Of a stretch of 34,912 bases of DNA, positions 7,679-15,917 are shown one piece after another. Made by a program: the position numbers and the translations under genes. The notes below the pieces were generated by a model, which worked only from the letters and a program-made list of their open reading frames with translations, was not told the origin of the DNA and ran no database searches. Source of the stretch: Gammaproteobacteria bacterium (GTDB lineage Bacteria; Pseudomonadota; Gammaproteobacteria; Enterobacterales; Alteromonadaceae); the NCBI GenBank assembly GCA_013373245.1, contig JABXID010000008.1, forward strand, positions 1-34,912, in the 5' to 3' direction. How positions within the stretch are numbered: position 1 is the first letter of the stretch; every line of letters begins with the position of its first letter.

Positions 7679-7694
7679 TGGTCTTCATTTTGCA
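7679..7694 (+). promoter_or_regulatory. Sigma-54 promoter for flgBCDE
   Basis: TTGG then TTTTGCA, with GG (7680-7681) and GC (7692-7693) exactly 10 bases apart. The central CAC of the consensus is missing. It is 36 bases before the flgB ATG, a normal distance. RpoN control of the flgB operon is known in Vibrio and Shewanella, which supports the reading. Confidence 0.65.
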
Positions 7695-7729
7695 TTGTAC
7701 TTTGCATTGAAGTTTGAAGCGGAGTAATT

Positions 7730-8131
7730 ATGGCGATCAGTTTAGATAAAGCATTTGGCATTCACCAACATGCCTTACTCGTTCGTTCAGACCGAGCTGA
7801 AGTCATAGCGAGCAACATCGCAAATGCAGATACACCTGGCTATAAAGCAAAAGATATCGACTTTGCGTCTGCGCTGGCTAACGCTCAAAATAAACAAAAT
7901 TATAAAATGTCAAAAACTCACGAAAAGCACTTTGACCTATCCATTGATATAGATCCAAGTAGCCGCTATCGCAATCCAATGCAACCAGATACGGGTGACG
8001 GAAACTCTGTTGACGTGCAAGTAGAGCGTAATAAGTTCATGGAGAACTCGATGGAATACCAAGCGAGTCTGCAGTGGTTAAACGGTAAAGTGAGAAGTCT
8101 GAAAAAAGCACTTGGCAGTGGAGGTCAATAA
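7730..8131 (+). CDS. flgB: Flagellar proximal rod protein FlgB
   Basis: FlgB forms the first rod layer next to the MS-ring/FliE. The 133-aa protein has the family start ([41 protein letters not shown]), containing the N-terminal rod/hook heptad helix with the ANADTPGYK turn, and ends in the C-terminal helix [23 protein letters not shown]. Export is by the flagellar type III path, so no signal peptide is expected or seen. GGAG lies 8 bases before the ATG. First gene of the flgBCDE transcript; flgC follows after 2 bases. Confidence 0.96.
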   Translation: MAISLDKAFGIHQHALLVRSDRAEVIASNIANADTPGYKAKDIDFASALANAQNKQNYKMSKTHEKHFDLSIDIDPSSRYRNPMQPDTGDGNSVDVQVERNKFMENSMEYQASLQWLNGKVRSLKKALGSGGQ

Positions 8132-8133
8132 CA

Positions 8134-8547
8134 ATGAGTTTATATAACGTTTTTGATGTATCAGGTTCTGGGATGAGCGCGCAGTCAGTGCGTTTAAATA
8201 CCACGGCCAGTAACATTGCAAATGCCAATTCAGTCTCCAGCAGTATTAACGAGACATACAAGGCGCGTCACCCTGTATTTGCCGCTGAAATGACAAAAGC
8301 AATGTCATCGCAAGCGAAAGGAGTCAATGTATTGGGCATTGTCGAAAGTGATGCGCCATTAAAGGTTGAACACAATCCCAATCACCCTTTAGCGGACAGT
8401 GATGGCAATATCTATAAACCGAATGTCAATGTGGTTGAAGAGATGGCGAATATGATCTCAGCATCAAGAGCTTATCAAACCAATGTACAGATTGCAGATG
8501 CAGCGAAACAGATGCTGACAAAAACGCTGCAAATGGGTCAACGATAA
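8134..8547 (+). CDS. flgC: Flagellar proximal rod protein FlgC
   Basis: FlgC is a proximal rod subunit stacked on FlgB. The 137-aa protein begins with YNVFDVSGSGMSAQSVRLNTTASNIANANSV, the rod/hook N-terminal helix with ASNIANANS, and ends with VNVVEEMANMISASRAYQTNVQIADAAKQMLTKTLQMGQ, the conserved C-terminal helix with SRAYQTN. Both helices form the coiled coil of the rod. Length is normal. It starts 2 bases after flgB, so translation is likely coupled. Confidence 0.96.
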   Translation: MSLYNVFDVSGSGMSAQSVRLNTTASNIANANSVSSSINETYKARHPVFAAEMTKAMSSQAKGVNVLGIVESDAPLKVEHNPNHPLADSDGNIYKPNVNVVEEMANMISASRAYQTNVQIADAAKQMLTKTLQMGQR

Positions 8548-8558
8548 GGTATTAGAAC

Positions 8559-9248
8559 ATGACAATTTCCTCAACTAATAATGTCTCGAACCCAGCGTTA
8601 GATCCGCTACGTTGGCAGGAAGAAAGTATTGTGACTACCGAAGTTAATGGGCAAATGGGTCAACAAGACTTCTTCGCTTTATTAACAAGTCAGTTATCAA
8701 TGCAAGATCCATTAAACCCTACGTCTAACGAAGATATGATTGCGCAGATGACACAGTTTCAAATGGCAGAAGGAATCAGTGACTTAGGAGATAAATTTGA
8801 CCAGTTAACCGCGTCAATGACATCAAACCAAGCGCTTGAAGCTTCGTCATTAGTTGGCCGAAACGTTTTGGTTAACAGCTCGCTTACATACTCGGATGGC
8901 ACGGGTCTTCGTGGGCAAGTACCTATTTCTCAACCAACACTTGGCGTGGGAATGAGTATTACCGATGCAAACGGCCAATTAGTTAGATTTGTACAGATGG
9001 GTGACCAAAGTGCAGGCATGATGGATTTCGAATGGGATGGTACAGATATGGATGGCAATCCTTTGCCACCGGGGCAATATGAGGTTCGAATTAACGGCAT
9101 GGTCAACGGCGAATCGACGGATTTACCGACTCTGACCTATGCCAATGTAAGTTCAGTAACACTTGGCCAAAATGGCACAGGACTTGAATTGAACCTACAA
9201 GGATTAGGTGCGATAACCTTACCAGATGTACTAGCAGTTGGTGAATAA
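8559..9248 (+). CDS. flgD: Flagellar hook capping protein FlgD
   Basis: FlgD caps the growing hook and lets FlgE subunits fold at the tip; it leaves when the hook is complete. The 229-aa protein has the conserved N-terminal export/cap region (QQDFFALLTSQLSMQDPLNP and NEDMIAQMTQFQMAEGI, about residues 35-75), then a tudor-like and Fn3-like C-terminal part with the MDFEWDGTDMDGNPLPPGQYEVRI motif typical of the FlgD Ig domain. Size is normal. It lies 11 bases after flgC in the same operon. Confidence 0.95.
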   Translation: MTISSTNNVSNPALDPLRWQEESIVTTEVNGQMGQQDFFALLTSQLSMQDPLNPTSNEDMIAQMTQFQMAEGISDLGDKFDQLTASMTSNQALEASSLVGRNVLVNSSLTYSDGTGLRGQVPISQPTLGVGMSITDANGQLVRFVQMGDQSAGMMDFEWDGTDMDGNPLPPGQYEVRINGMVNGESTDLPTLTYANVSSVTLGQNGTGLELNLQGLGAITLPDVLAVGE

Positions 9249-9321
9249 ACCAATCGTCTGGCATCAGAATAGAATTTAGTTTAACGGTGGCATTAGTCAC
9301 AGTCTCAGATAGGAGTTTCCT

Positions 9322-10791
9322 ATGTCTTTTAATATAGCGTTAAGCGGTTTAAAAGCGGCTCAAAAAGATTTAGATGTAACAGCTAACAATATTTCCAACG
9401 TAAATACGTATGGTTTTAAAGAATCCAGAGCTGAATTTGCTGATGTATATTCATCGTCAATCTTTTCTAACTCACGTACTTCAAACGGTGAAGGTACGTT
9501 AATAAATGATGTTGCCCAACAGTTTAGCCAAGGCAGCTTGTTGTTTACATCTAACTCACTCGATATGGCGGTGTCTGGCGGTGGTTTTTTTGCGATGACC
9601 AATGATCTCTTAAGTCGAGATATCACTTATACACGTTCTGGTGCATTTAAGTTGGATGCAGACAACTATATCGTGAACTCTAACGGCAACTATCTGCAGG
9701 GTTTCCCGGTAAATGACGATGGTTCTGTAAGTTCAGTGAGTCTAAGTACCACAAATCCGGTGCAGATACCTGATACAGCAGGTGCGCCTTCACAAACAGC
9801 TAACTTAGACATGGAGTTTAACTTAAATAGCTCCGAACTTCCGTTAGATCCAATGCAGTTCGATCCATCAGACACTGACACGTTTAGTTTCTCTACGTCG
9901 ACAGTTATATATGACTCTTTGGGTAACAGCCGTATTGCGTCTGTTTATTTTGTCAAAACATCAGATCCTGCGACAGTACAGGCCAATGCTGATTTGACCG
10001 CGTTACCAAACGATGGCTTTGTCGGTGGTTTAGCATCGGTGCCGGCAGCTCAACAAAATAATGGTAACTCTTGGATGATGTATACCACGGTTACCGATGA
10101 TGCAGGAAATACGGTGCCAGTTGACTTGCAAGACAACCCTGTTTTAAGTGGTGGTACAGGCGTAGTATTTGAATCCGCAACCGGACAACGAGGTATGTTA
10201 TTACAGTTTGATAGTTCTGGTGCGGCAGTAAATAGCACATTCCCAGTCCCTCAGACTGAGGCTTTAGGTGACTCAGGCGCGATTACAGCTCCTGTTCCTG
10301 CTGCTCCTTATGATGGTGCTGGTGTAATTACAAACGGTGCAGATCCTGATCAATTCTTTAATATCAACATGTCAAACTTGAGCCAATTCTCATCAAGCAG
10401 TGAAATCACAGCGTTTAGCCAAGACGGTAAGACGGTTGGGCGATTGACTGGTGTTACAATTGGTACAGATGGTTTGGTAGAAGCTAAGTACTCGAACGGC
10501 GACTCAACACCAATTACTAAAATCATGTTAGCACGATTTGCCAATGAACAAGGTTTAACCCAAGTAGGTAACACCTCTTGGAGCGAAAGCCAAGCGTCGG
10601 GACAGCCGTTAGCAGGTGAGGCAGATTCTGGTACTTTTGGTCAGATTCGTTCAGGTACACTTGAGCAGTCGAACACAAACTTGACTACAGAGTTGGTTGA
10701 CCTTATTACTGCTCAGCGTAACTATCAGGCGAACTCTCGTGCGCTCGAAGTAAACTCGACCATCACCCAGACGATTTTACAGTTACGTTAA
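9322..10791 (+). CDS. flgE: Flagellar hook protein FlgE
   Basis: FlgE polymerises into the hook, the universal joint between rod and filament. The 489-aa protein starts with SFNIALSGLKAAQKDLDVTANNISNVNTYGFKESR (N-terminal D0 helix with the ANNISN motif), has the flagellar-hook middle domains with GGGFFAMT and ARFANEQGL, and ends with the D0 C-terminal helix ELVDLITAQRNYQANSRALEVNSTITQTILQLR. It is somewhat longer than the roughly 400-aa E. coli protein, the extra lying in the variable surface domain (about residues 170-350). A terminator follows 39 bases after the stop, so this is the last gene of the transcript; flgF is absent. Confidence 0.96.
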   Translation: MSFNIALSGLKAAQKDLDVTANNISNVNTYGFKESRAEFADVYSSSIFSNSRTSNGEGTLINDVAQQFSQGSLLFTSNSLDMAVSGGGFFAMTNDLLSRDITYTRSGAFKLDADNYIVNSNGNYLQGFPVNDDGSVSSVSLSTTNPVQIPDTAGAPSQTANLDMEFNLNSSELPLDPMQFDPSDTDTFSFSTSTVIYDSLGNSRIASVYFVKTSDPATVQANADLTALPNDGFVGGLASVPAAQQNNGNSWMMYTTVTDDAGNTVPVDLQDNPVLSGGTGVVFESATGQRGMLLQFDSSGAAVNSTFPVPQTEALGDSGAITAPVPAAPYDGAGVITNGADPDQFFNINMSNLSQFSSSSEITAFSQDGKTVGRLTGVTIGTDGLVEAKYSNGDSTPITKIMLARFANEQGLTQVGNTSWSESQASGQPLAGEADSGTFGQIRSGTLEQSNTNLTTELVDLITAQRNYQANSRALEVNSTITQTILQLR

Positions 10792-10829
10792 ACAAAAATT
10801 ATGGATTTTTCATAGGTTGAAAAACTGTT

Positions 10830-10854
10830 GGCCAGCTATACGCTGGCCTTTTTT
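10830..10854 (+). terminator. Terminator after flgE
   Basis: Stem GGCCAGC/GCTGGCC with TATAC loop followed by six T residues. A good intrinsic terminator that closes the flgBCDE unit. Confidence 0.92.
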
Positions 10855-11185
10855 GTACATGGATGTACTTATACCCGAAACCCAGGGATGTAAAGTGTAG
10901 GGGATTTTCTACGAAAGTATTTGCCCTCGAATAGCAGGGAGGTTTGGCGCAGAGGGTTAGTAAATGGAAGTACTTGTGCTTGACCCCTAAAGCCAGACAG
11001 CGACATCTTAAAAATGTTCTTGATTCGTTGCTTTTATTCAGCCAAATGCCACTGATCTTACCTTGATAGAAAATTCAGCAATAGAATGATTACTCAGTCA
11101 TAGTTTGTTAGAATCTGCGCCTTTCCAAATTTAGCCTATGCTTGCTGTATAGGACTTTTGATAAAACTACGAATATGGAGTTGTC
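10855..11185. other. 331-bp gap after flgE, with a degenerate GGATG-type stretch
   Basis: No gene is seen. Bases 10855-10990 contain a series of short palindromic units around a purine core (GTAC-ATGGAT-GTAC at 10855-10868, then CCCAGGGATG, TAG-GGGATTTT-CTA, GCAGGGAGG). This is a pattern I associate with intergenic GGATG-type repeats in marine gammaproteobacteria. The remaining 195 bases hold the sulP leader; a clear sigma-70 promoter could not be assigned. Confidence 0.4.
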
Positions 11186-12751
11186 ATGTTTAATTTGCTC
11201 ACCAAGAGTGATTCAAATGTAAAAAATGACGTGTTATCGGGGATCACTGTTGCCTTAGCGCTTGTACCTGAAGCCGTTGCCTTTGCCTTTGTGGCTGGGG
11301 TTGATCCTATGGTGGGTCTATATGCCGCATTTATGATGGGCTTAATTACATCTGCGATAGGTGGACGTCCAGGGATGATTTCTGGTGCCACCGGTGCTAC
11401 TGCAGTTGTTATGGTGGCCTTAGTAGCGCAGTATGGTATTCAATATCTATTTGCCGCAGTGGTGCTCGCCGGCATATTACAGATCCTCGCTGGGGTATTT
11501 AAGTTAGGTAAGTTTATTCGCTTAGTGCCTTACCCTGTTATGCTCGGCTTTGTTAATGGCTTGGCGATAGTTATTTTCTTGGCCCAACTTGGCCAGTTTA
11601 AAGTTTTAGATTCTTTAGGTATGCATCAATGGATGCAAGGCTCTCAGCTTTATATCATGTTAGGTCTAGTAGCGGTGACAATGGCTATTATTCATTTCTT
11701 GCCAAAACTTACGACGGCGGTTCCTGCATCTCTAGTCGCAATTTTGACAGTAACGTTTGCGGTTCATGGATTAGACTTAGAAGCGCGCACCGTTATCGAC
11801 TTCGTGCGTGATATGTTGCCAGAGGAGCAAAAAGCATCAGCAACATTAGCGGGTGAATTACCAAGCTTTGCAATTCCTATGGTGCCGTTTACCTTAGAAA
11901 CTTTATATATCGTGCTACCAACCTCGGTTATCATCGCAATGGTTGGTTTGATTGAGTCTTTGTTAACCTTAAGTTTGATTGATGAATTAACTGATACGCG
12001 TGGTCGTGGTAACAAAGAGTGTATCGGTCAAGGTGTCGCTAATTCTGTCAATGGTTTCTTTGGTGGTATGGGCGGTTGTGCCATGATTGGTCAATCTATG
12101 ATCAATATTAATTCAGGAGGTCGTGGTCGTTTATCAGGTATTACAGCCGCAGTGGTACTTTTAGCCTTCATTTTATTCTTAGCTCCTTGGATTGAGTTAA
12201 TTCCACTTGCCGCCCTGGTTGGTGTTATGTTTATGGTGGTGTTAGGCACGTTCGAATGGGCATCGTTTAAGATCCTTCGCGGTGCAAATAAAGAAGACGC
12301 GTTCATTCTTATCTTGGTCACTGGTGTTACCGTTGCGGCTGACCTAGCGATTGCGGTTGTGGTTGGTGTTATTGTTTCTGCGTTGGTGTTTGCGTGGAAA
12401 CACGCATCAAACATTCATGCTAATACATCAATTGATGATGAAGGTTGGAAAGTGTATGAATTAGAAGGCCCGTTATTCTTTGGTTCAGTTAGGCACTTTA
12501 AAGAGTTGTTTGACGTAGCAAATGATCCACAAGACGTAGTGATCGAATTCAAAAAGTCACGCATTTGGGACAGTTCGGGTATCGACGCGATTGATGGACT
12601 TGCAGATAAGTACCAGCAAGCTGGCAAGAAGCTGCATATTCGTCACATCAGCGCAGAGTGCCGCGATTTATTAGAAAATGCACAAGAATATGTTGAGATG
12701 AACATTAATGAAGACCCTCGTTATCACGTAGCTTCAGATAAGTTAGGTTAG
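11186..12751 (+). CDS. SulP-family anion transporter with STAS domain
   Basis: An inner-membrane anion transporter (sulfate, bicarbonate or related anion). The 521-aa protein has about 10-14 membrane helices from residue 12 to about 405. It opens with the SulP signature [32 protein letters not shown], followed by [18 protein letters not shown]. It ends in a cytoplasmic STAS domain (about residues 420-515) with the [13 protein letters not shown] loop that in anti-sigma antagonists carries the phosphorylated Ser. Length is typical of bacterial SulP. The substrate cannot be told from sequence; bicarbonate (BicA/DauA-like) uptake is as likely as sulfate. Monocistronic, ending at a clear terminator. 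Confidence 0.93.
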   Translation: MFNLLTKSDSNVKNDVLSGITVALALVPEAVAFAFVAGVDPMVGLYAAFMMGLITSAIGGRPGMISGATGATAVVMVALVAQYGIQYLFAAVVLAGILQILAGVFKLGKFIRLVPYPVMLGFVNGLAIVIFLAQLGQFKVLDSLGMHQWMQGSQLYIMLGLVAVTMAIIHFLPKLTTAVPASLVAILTVTFAVHGLDLEARTVIDFVRDMLPEEQKASATLAGELPSFAIPMVPFTLETLYIVLPTSVIIAMVGLIESLLTLSLIDELTDTRGRGNKECIGQGVANSVNGFFGGMGGCAMIGQSMININSGGRGRLSGITAAVVLLAFILFLAPWIELIPLAALVGVMFMVVLGTFEWASFKILRGANKEDAFILILVTGVTVAADLAIAVVVGVIVSALVFAWKHASNIHANTSIDDEGWKVYELEGPLFFGSVRHFKELFDVANDPQDVVIEFKKSRIWDSSGIDAIDGLADKYQQAGKKLHIRHISAECRDLLENAQEYVEMNINEDPRYHVASDKLG

Positions 12752-12783
12752 TACTTAACCTTAAAATAAAAAACGTAATAAAT

Positions 12784-12818
12784 AAAAATCCGACTTCAGC
12801 AATGACGTCGGATTTTTT
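12784..12818. terminator. Terminator between sulP and the convergent methyltransferase gene
   Basis: An 11-bp stem (AAAAATCCGAC/GTCGGATTTTT) with A and T tracts on both sides; it can serve both converging genes. Confidence 0.9.
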
Positions 12819-12841
12819 AGTTTAAGAGGTTGGTATTAGTA

Positions 12842-13495
12842 TTACGTTGATTTGTGCAAAAACAGGACATCCTTATCAACTTTCTGCAATGTTAGCTGAT
12901 ATTTATCTGCTATATATTCAAATGTTTTTTCGCTAAAAAAGCTGATGTGGGTTGGGTCGTTTTTATAATGCCAGTTTTTAAAACGTTCATCATCAATAAC
13001 CAGTTTCGTCATGATCACTAATACGCCTGATGGCTTTAGTAAATCTATCAAGGTATCAAACCCTTGTTGTGGATTGTTAAAATGCTCAACCACTTCAGTA
13101 CAACAAACAAAGTCATACTCTTGTTTTAACGCTGACTCGTCTGGGAAATAATAAGGGTCGTAGATTGATGTATAAAACCCGTTTTTGGTTAATACTTTGG
13201 CAAGCGCTGGAGCTGGCCCACAACCAAAGTCCAACCCCATAATATCGTTATCTGGTAGGTTAGATAAGTAATCAAGTAAGGGGGCGCTGGCGCGACTTAA
13301 AAAGGTAAGGTAGCCTTCGTCATTCAAGTCATTTTCGTGTTTGTCGTACTCGGCTTTTTCGAGCTGTTGTGACAGATGATGGCGTTTTGGCACAAATACC
13401 AAATCACAACGCTGACATTGCAGATAAGGTCGCTTCTTATCTTGATGATACTCTACGACCTCATGACTTGAGCATAACGGACAGATATTTGACAT
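12842..13495 (-). CDS. SAM-dependent methyltransferase with N-terminal zinc ribbon
   Basis: A class I methyltransferase of unknown substrate. The 217-aa protein starts with a four-cysteine zinc knuckle (Cys5-x2-Cys8 and Cys27-x2-Cys30), then a Rossmann methyltransferase domain: the SAM loop GLDFGCGPAP near residue 86, CTEVVEHFNNP (motif post II) and a PTHISFFSEKTFEYIA segment near residue 180. That last piece is common in the Methyltransf_23 group. No membrane segment. It starts 16 bases downstream of the peroxiredoxin gene, so the two are probably co-transcribed. The partner gives no clear hint of substrate. Confidence 0.85.
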   Translation of the reverse strand: MSNICPLCSSHEVVEYHQDKKRPYLQCQRCDLVFVPKRHHLSQQLEKAEYDKHENDLNDEGYLTFLSRASAPLLDYLSNLPDNDIMGLDFGCGPAPALAKVLTKNGFYTSIYDPYYFPDESALKQEYDFVCCTEVVEHFNNPQQGFDTLIDLLKPSGVLVIMTKLVIDDERFKNWHYKNDPTHISFFSEKTFEYIADKYQLTLQKVDKDVLFLHKST

Positions 13496-13511
13496 AGTTA
13501 AATTTCGTCAG

Positions 13512-14027
13512 TTATTTGTCGAAATTTAACATTGCCATATATTTTGCCATGTCTTCTGCTGAGGTAGCAGGACGAACATTTTTATCGATCATGACAATCT
13601 TGCCAGATTTGTCGATATAAAAAGTATGACGCTTGGCAAAGCCAAACATGTTGACGTCGTAAGCATCTGCCACTTCGCCGTCAGGATCGCTTAATAGTGG
13701 AAAGTCCGCTTTAGTTTCTAACGCGAATTCTTTATTTTTTTCAATATCATCGGTACTAGCCATGAAGTATTGGGCATTAAAGGCTTTTAGTTTGTCACCA
13801 TTTTCCGCGAGCGACTTACATTCAACGGTGCAACCTGAAGTGAACGCTTTTGGAAACCAAGCTAAAACTACCGCTTTTTTTCCTTTAAAGTCAGACAGAG
13901 TGTAAGTTTTGCCATCGGTACCTTGCATTGTGAAGTTAGGTGCCATATCGCCAACATTTAACTCAGCTTGAGACGACGAAGTAAAAGCCAACATGGTAAC
14001 AAGTACCAGTGATAAAACGTATTTCAT
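13512..14027 (-). CDS. Exported thiol peroxidase (peroxiredoxin, AhpC/TSA)
   Basis: A thioredoxin-fold peroxidase reducing hydrogen or organic peroxides. The 171-aa protein has a signal peptide (MKYVLSLVLVTMLAFTSSSQA, cleaved before ELNVG), so it acts in the periplasm. The active site is AFTSGCTVEC: Cys66 would be the peroxidatic residue, with Cys70 four residues on. In the cytoplasmic Bcp/PrxQ family the second Cys is five residues on, so this belongs to a related exported subgroup. Conserved Arg133 is in AKRHTFYIDK. AAGGA lies 8 bases before the ATG. The methyltransferase gene follows directly. Confidence 0.9.
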   Translation of the reverse strand: MKYVLSLVLVTMLAFTSSSQAELNVGDMAPNFTMQGTDGKTYTLSDFKGKKAVVLAWFPKAFTSGCTVECKSLAENGDKLKAFNAQYFMASTDDIEKNKEFALETKADFPLLSDPDGEVADAYDVNMFGFAKRHTFYIDKSGKIVMIDKNVRPATSAEDMAKYMAMLNFDK

Positions 14028-14086
14028 GGTTTAATCCTTAATAATTATTTGGGTACAGATTATTTACAAGACCTACGACGGCATCG

Positions 14087-14911
14087 TTAATTCGGATCAA
14101 TAACGAATTCATTCAGATCAAAATCAAGAGTTAGTATAAAGGGCAAATTTGATAATAGCGCGCGTTTTTTTTCTGGCGTTATTTTCCAGCCGAAAGGCGT
14201 CATAGTAAGTAAATTTTCTAAGTCTGTCGGGTTATTGATCTCGATTTCTTTTAGCACATTAGTACTTTGCTTAAGCACAAAACCATCAGGCGGCGTAGCG
14301 GGGGAGTGCAGTTCAGGGTTGTCGTAAATACACTGTTTTAACTCAATTAAGTGATGTTTCGAAGGAGCTACGGATAGGATGCGTCCATTGTGTTTCAAAA
14401 TACGTTGGCACTCTTTGCCAACGAGCGGAGCAAATATATTAATGATGACATCAAACTGCTGTTCAGAAAACGGCGTATGGGCGTTGGTTGCCACCGAATA
14501 GTGGACTTTACTGCTACGCTTGGCTGCGTATTTCACAGCTTCTTTGGAAATGTCGACACCATAAGTGGTGGTGTCGGGTAACGCATCGGCAATAAAGTTG
14601 GTGTAAAAGCCTTCGCCACACCCTAGATCTAATAGTTTCTCGTTTGTTGATATTTGTATTTCTGTTAATAATGTTTGTCGTAAAAAGTCATAATACCCTT
14701 GCTGTAAAAACTCACGCCTAGCGACTACCATGTTTTTATCATCGCCGGGATTTAGGGATTTTTTTAATTGCACTGGCAATAAATGTACGTAACCCTCTTT
14801 GGCGTAATCAAAGCTGTGACCATTTTCACATTGAAGTGATTTTGTATTTAATAACAAAGATGTATTGCAAATAGGGCATTTGTATTCAGCTGGATCAGAA
14901 GGAATAGGCAT
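14087..14911 (-). CDS. rlmA: 23S rRNA (guanine-745 N1)-methyltransferase RlmA
   Basis: RlmA methylates G745 in helix 35 of 23S rRNA. The 274-aa protein starts with the family zinc finger (Cys12-x2-Cys15, Cys28, His32) in YKCPICNTSLLL...LQCENGHSFDYAKEGYVHLL, then shows NPGDDKNMVVARREFL and the SAM loop LLDLGCGEGFYT. This N-terminal arrangement is particular to RlmA/RrmA. The C-terminal region, with LTMTPFGWKITPEKK, also matches the family. Length equals E. coli RlmA. No clear ribosome site lies before the ATG. Single gene. Confidence 0.93.
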   Translation of the reverse strand: MPIPSDPAEYKCPICNTSLLLNTKSLQCENGHSFDYAKEGYVHLLPVQLKKSLNPGDDKNMVVARREFLQQGYYDFLRQTLLTEIQISTNEKLLDLGCGEGFYTNFIADALPDTTTYGVDISKEAVKYAAKRSSKVHYSVATNAHTPFSEQQFDVIINIFAPLVGKECQRILKHNGRILSVAPSKHHLIELKQCIYDNPELHSPATPPDGFVLKQSTNVLKEIEINNPTDLENLLTMTPFGWKITPEKKRALLSNLPFILTLDFDLNEFVIDPN

Positions 14912-15044
14912 TTAATTAATTCAAAGTTTTACCAAATTGCTTGTGATTATAACGATATGAGAGCGCACTCGCTTAAACTTTTTACGTTCTTGGTTAATAA
15001 ATCAGCATTTGCATCGATTTTTGTTATTTTGTTTGAAAAGGGAC

Positions 15045-15072
15045 TTTACCTTCGCCTTTTGCTCAGTATAAT
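15045..15072 (+). promoter_or_regulatory. Sigma-70 promoter for tRNA-Trp
   Basis: TTTACC, a 16-base spacer and a perfect TATAAT (15067-15072), followed by a G/C-rich TGGCGACC, the discriminator type usual for stable RNA promoters. It is 17 bases before the tRNA 5' end. Confidence 0.65.
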
Positions 15073-15088
15073 TGGCGACCTTCGATGC

Positions 15089-15165
15089 AGGGGCGTAGTT
15101 CCAATTGGTAGAACAGCGGTCTCCAAAACCGATGGTTGGGAGTTCGAGTCTCTCCGCCCCTGCCA
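15089..15165 (+). tRNA. tRNA-Trp (anticodon CCA)
   Basis: A 77-nt cloverleaf read by eye: acceptor stem AGGGGCG/CGCCCCT, D arm GTTC-CAATTGGTA-GAAC, anticodon loop CTCCAAA with CCA at 15123-15125, T arm GGGAG-TTCGAGT-CTCTC, discriminator G and encoded CCA at 15163-15165. It is very like E. coli trpT. One base pair at the base of the anticodon stem is G-A rather than paired. A single tRNA gene with its own promoter and terminator. Confidence 0.97.
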
Positions 15166-15174
15166 CTAATTCTG

Positions 15175-15205
15175 AAAAGCCGTAACTTTCGAGTTACGGC
15201 TTTTT
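15175..15205 (+). terminator. Terminator after tRNA-Trp
   Basis: A 13-bp stem (AAAAGCCGTAACT/AGTTACGGCTTTT) with a stable TTCG loop and T run, 10 bases after the tRNA. Confidence 0.93.
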
Positions 15206-15223
15206 GCTTTTAGTTTCGGGTAT

Positions 15224-15241
15224 TTGGTAGAACAGCGGTCT
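15224..15241 (+). repeat. 18-nt copy of the tRNA-Trp D-loop/anticodon-stem segment
   Basis: TTGGTAGAACAGCGGTCT at 15224-15241 is identical to 15105-15122 inside the tRNA gene, 119 bases upstream. The flanking bases do not match a tRNA, so this is a fragment. It may mark an old integration event at the tRNA or a small tandem-duplication remnant. No integrase is nearby. Confidence 0.85.
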
Positions 15242-15323
15242 AATGCAATTCTTCTGTTGGTTTTGGTTGAAGCTTTTAAGGTATGGATGGTAGGCCTAAA
15301 AGCTATATGCTTGAATAGTAAAG

Positions 15324-15794
15324 TCACTTAGCATTGATGTTTTTTAATTCTTGGATATTTTTAGTTAGGTAAACGATCCGTTTAGCCATTCCTTCAATAA
15401 CAGAGTCCTTAAATTTGTCTTTAATAGAATGCGGAAGGTTGGTTAGTGCACCTTGATCAACACATAACACAATACTATCGGTAATCGCTTTTGCTGTGGC
15501 ACTCTTAGGTCGCTTTTTAATGAAACTACCTTCGCCGATAAATTCACCTACATTAATATTGCCTAATACAGTGTCGCTTCCATGTTTGAATATTGAAACT
15601 TGTCCGGACAACACGATGTAAAAGTGACTATTATTGTCAAGCTCCGACTGAATTTTCTGTCCTTTAACGCACTTATAGCAGCTTGAACGCTCGAGTAGTA
15701 TCTCTCTTTCAGCCAGAGAAAAGGGTTTGAAAAAATCGATACGAGCAATAATTTCTAATAACTTTATTTTTGGGACTTTAGTAATCGGTAACAT
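15324..15794 (-). CDS. Stand-alone cyclic-nucleotide-binding-domain protein
   Basis: The 156-aa protein is essentially one cNMP-binding (CAP_ED) domain at about residues 18-130: FFKPFSLAEREILLERSS, the glycine turn HFYIVLSGQVSIFK, and the phosphate-binding cassette GEFIGEGSFIKKRPKSATAKA. The cassette usually has a PR-S/T-A with the Arg contacting the phosphate; here it is PK-S-A, so cAMP binding is doubtful. There is no DNA-binding domain, kinase or channel part; the C-terminal 25 residues form one helix. It may act as a partner-binding sensor. No clear ribosome site is seen before the ATG. Alone between tRNA-Trp and lpxH. Confidence 0.8.
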   Translation of the reverse strand: MLPITKVPKIKLLEIIARIDFFKPFSLAEREILLERSSCYKCVKGQKIQSELDNNSHFYIVLSGQVSIFKHGSDTVLGNINVGEFIGEGSFIKKRPKSATAKAITDSIVLCVDQGALTNLPHSIKDKFKDSVIEGMAKRIVYLTKNIQELKNINAK

Positions 15795-15917
15795 AACGTT
15801 AATCGGAGATAAAAATTGAATTTTTTAATAAAAAAGAAGCGTTGGCAAGGCAAAGATATCGTTTTATTGATTAAGCTCAGAGAAATAAAAGAGAATAGTG
15901 ATGTATTTTTTTAACTT

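Noticed and set aside
7579-7761. 60-codon minus-strand frame before flgB
   Set aside because: Overlaps the flgB promoter and start; no family resemblance or ribosome site.
14957-15169. 70-codon plus-strand frame over the tRNA-Trp gene
   Set aside because: It runs through the promoter and the tRNA itself; the C-terminal part is translated tRNA sequence.
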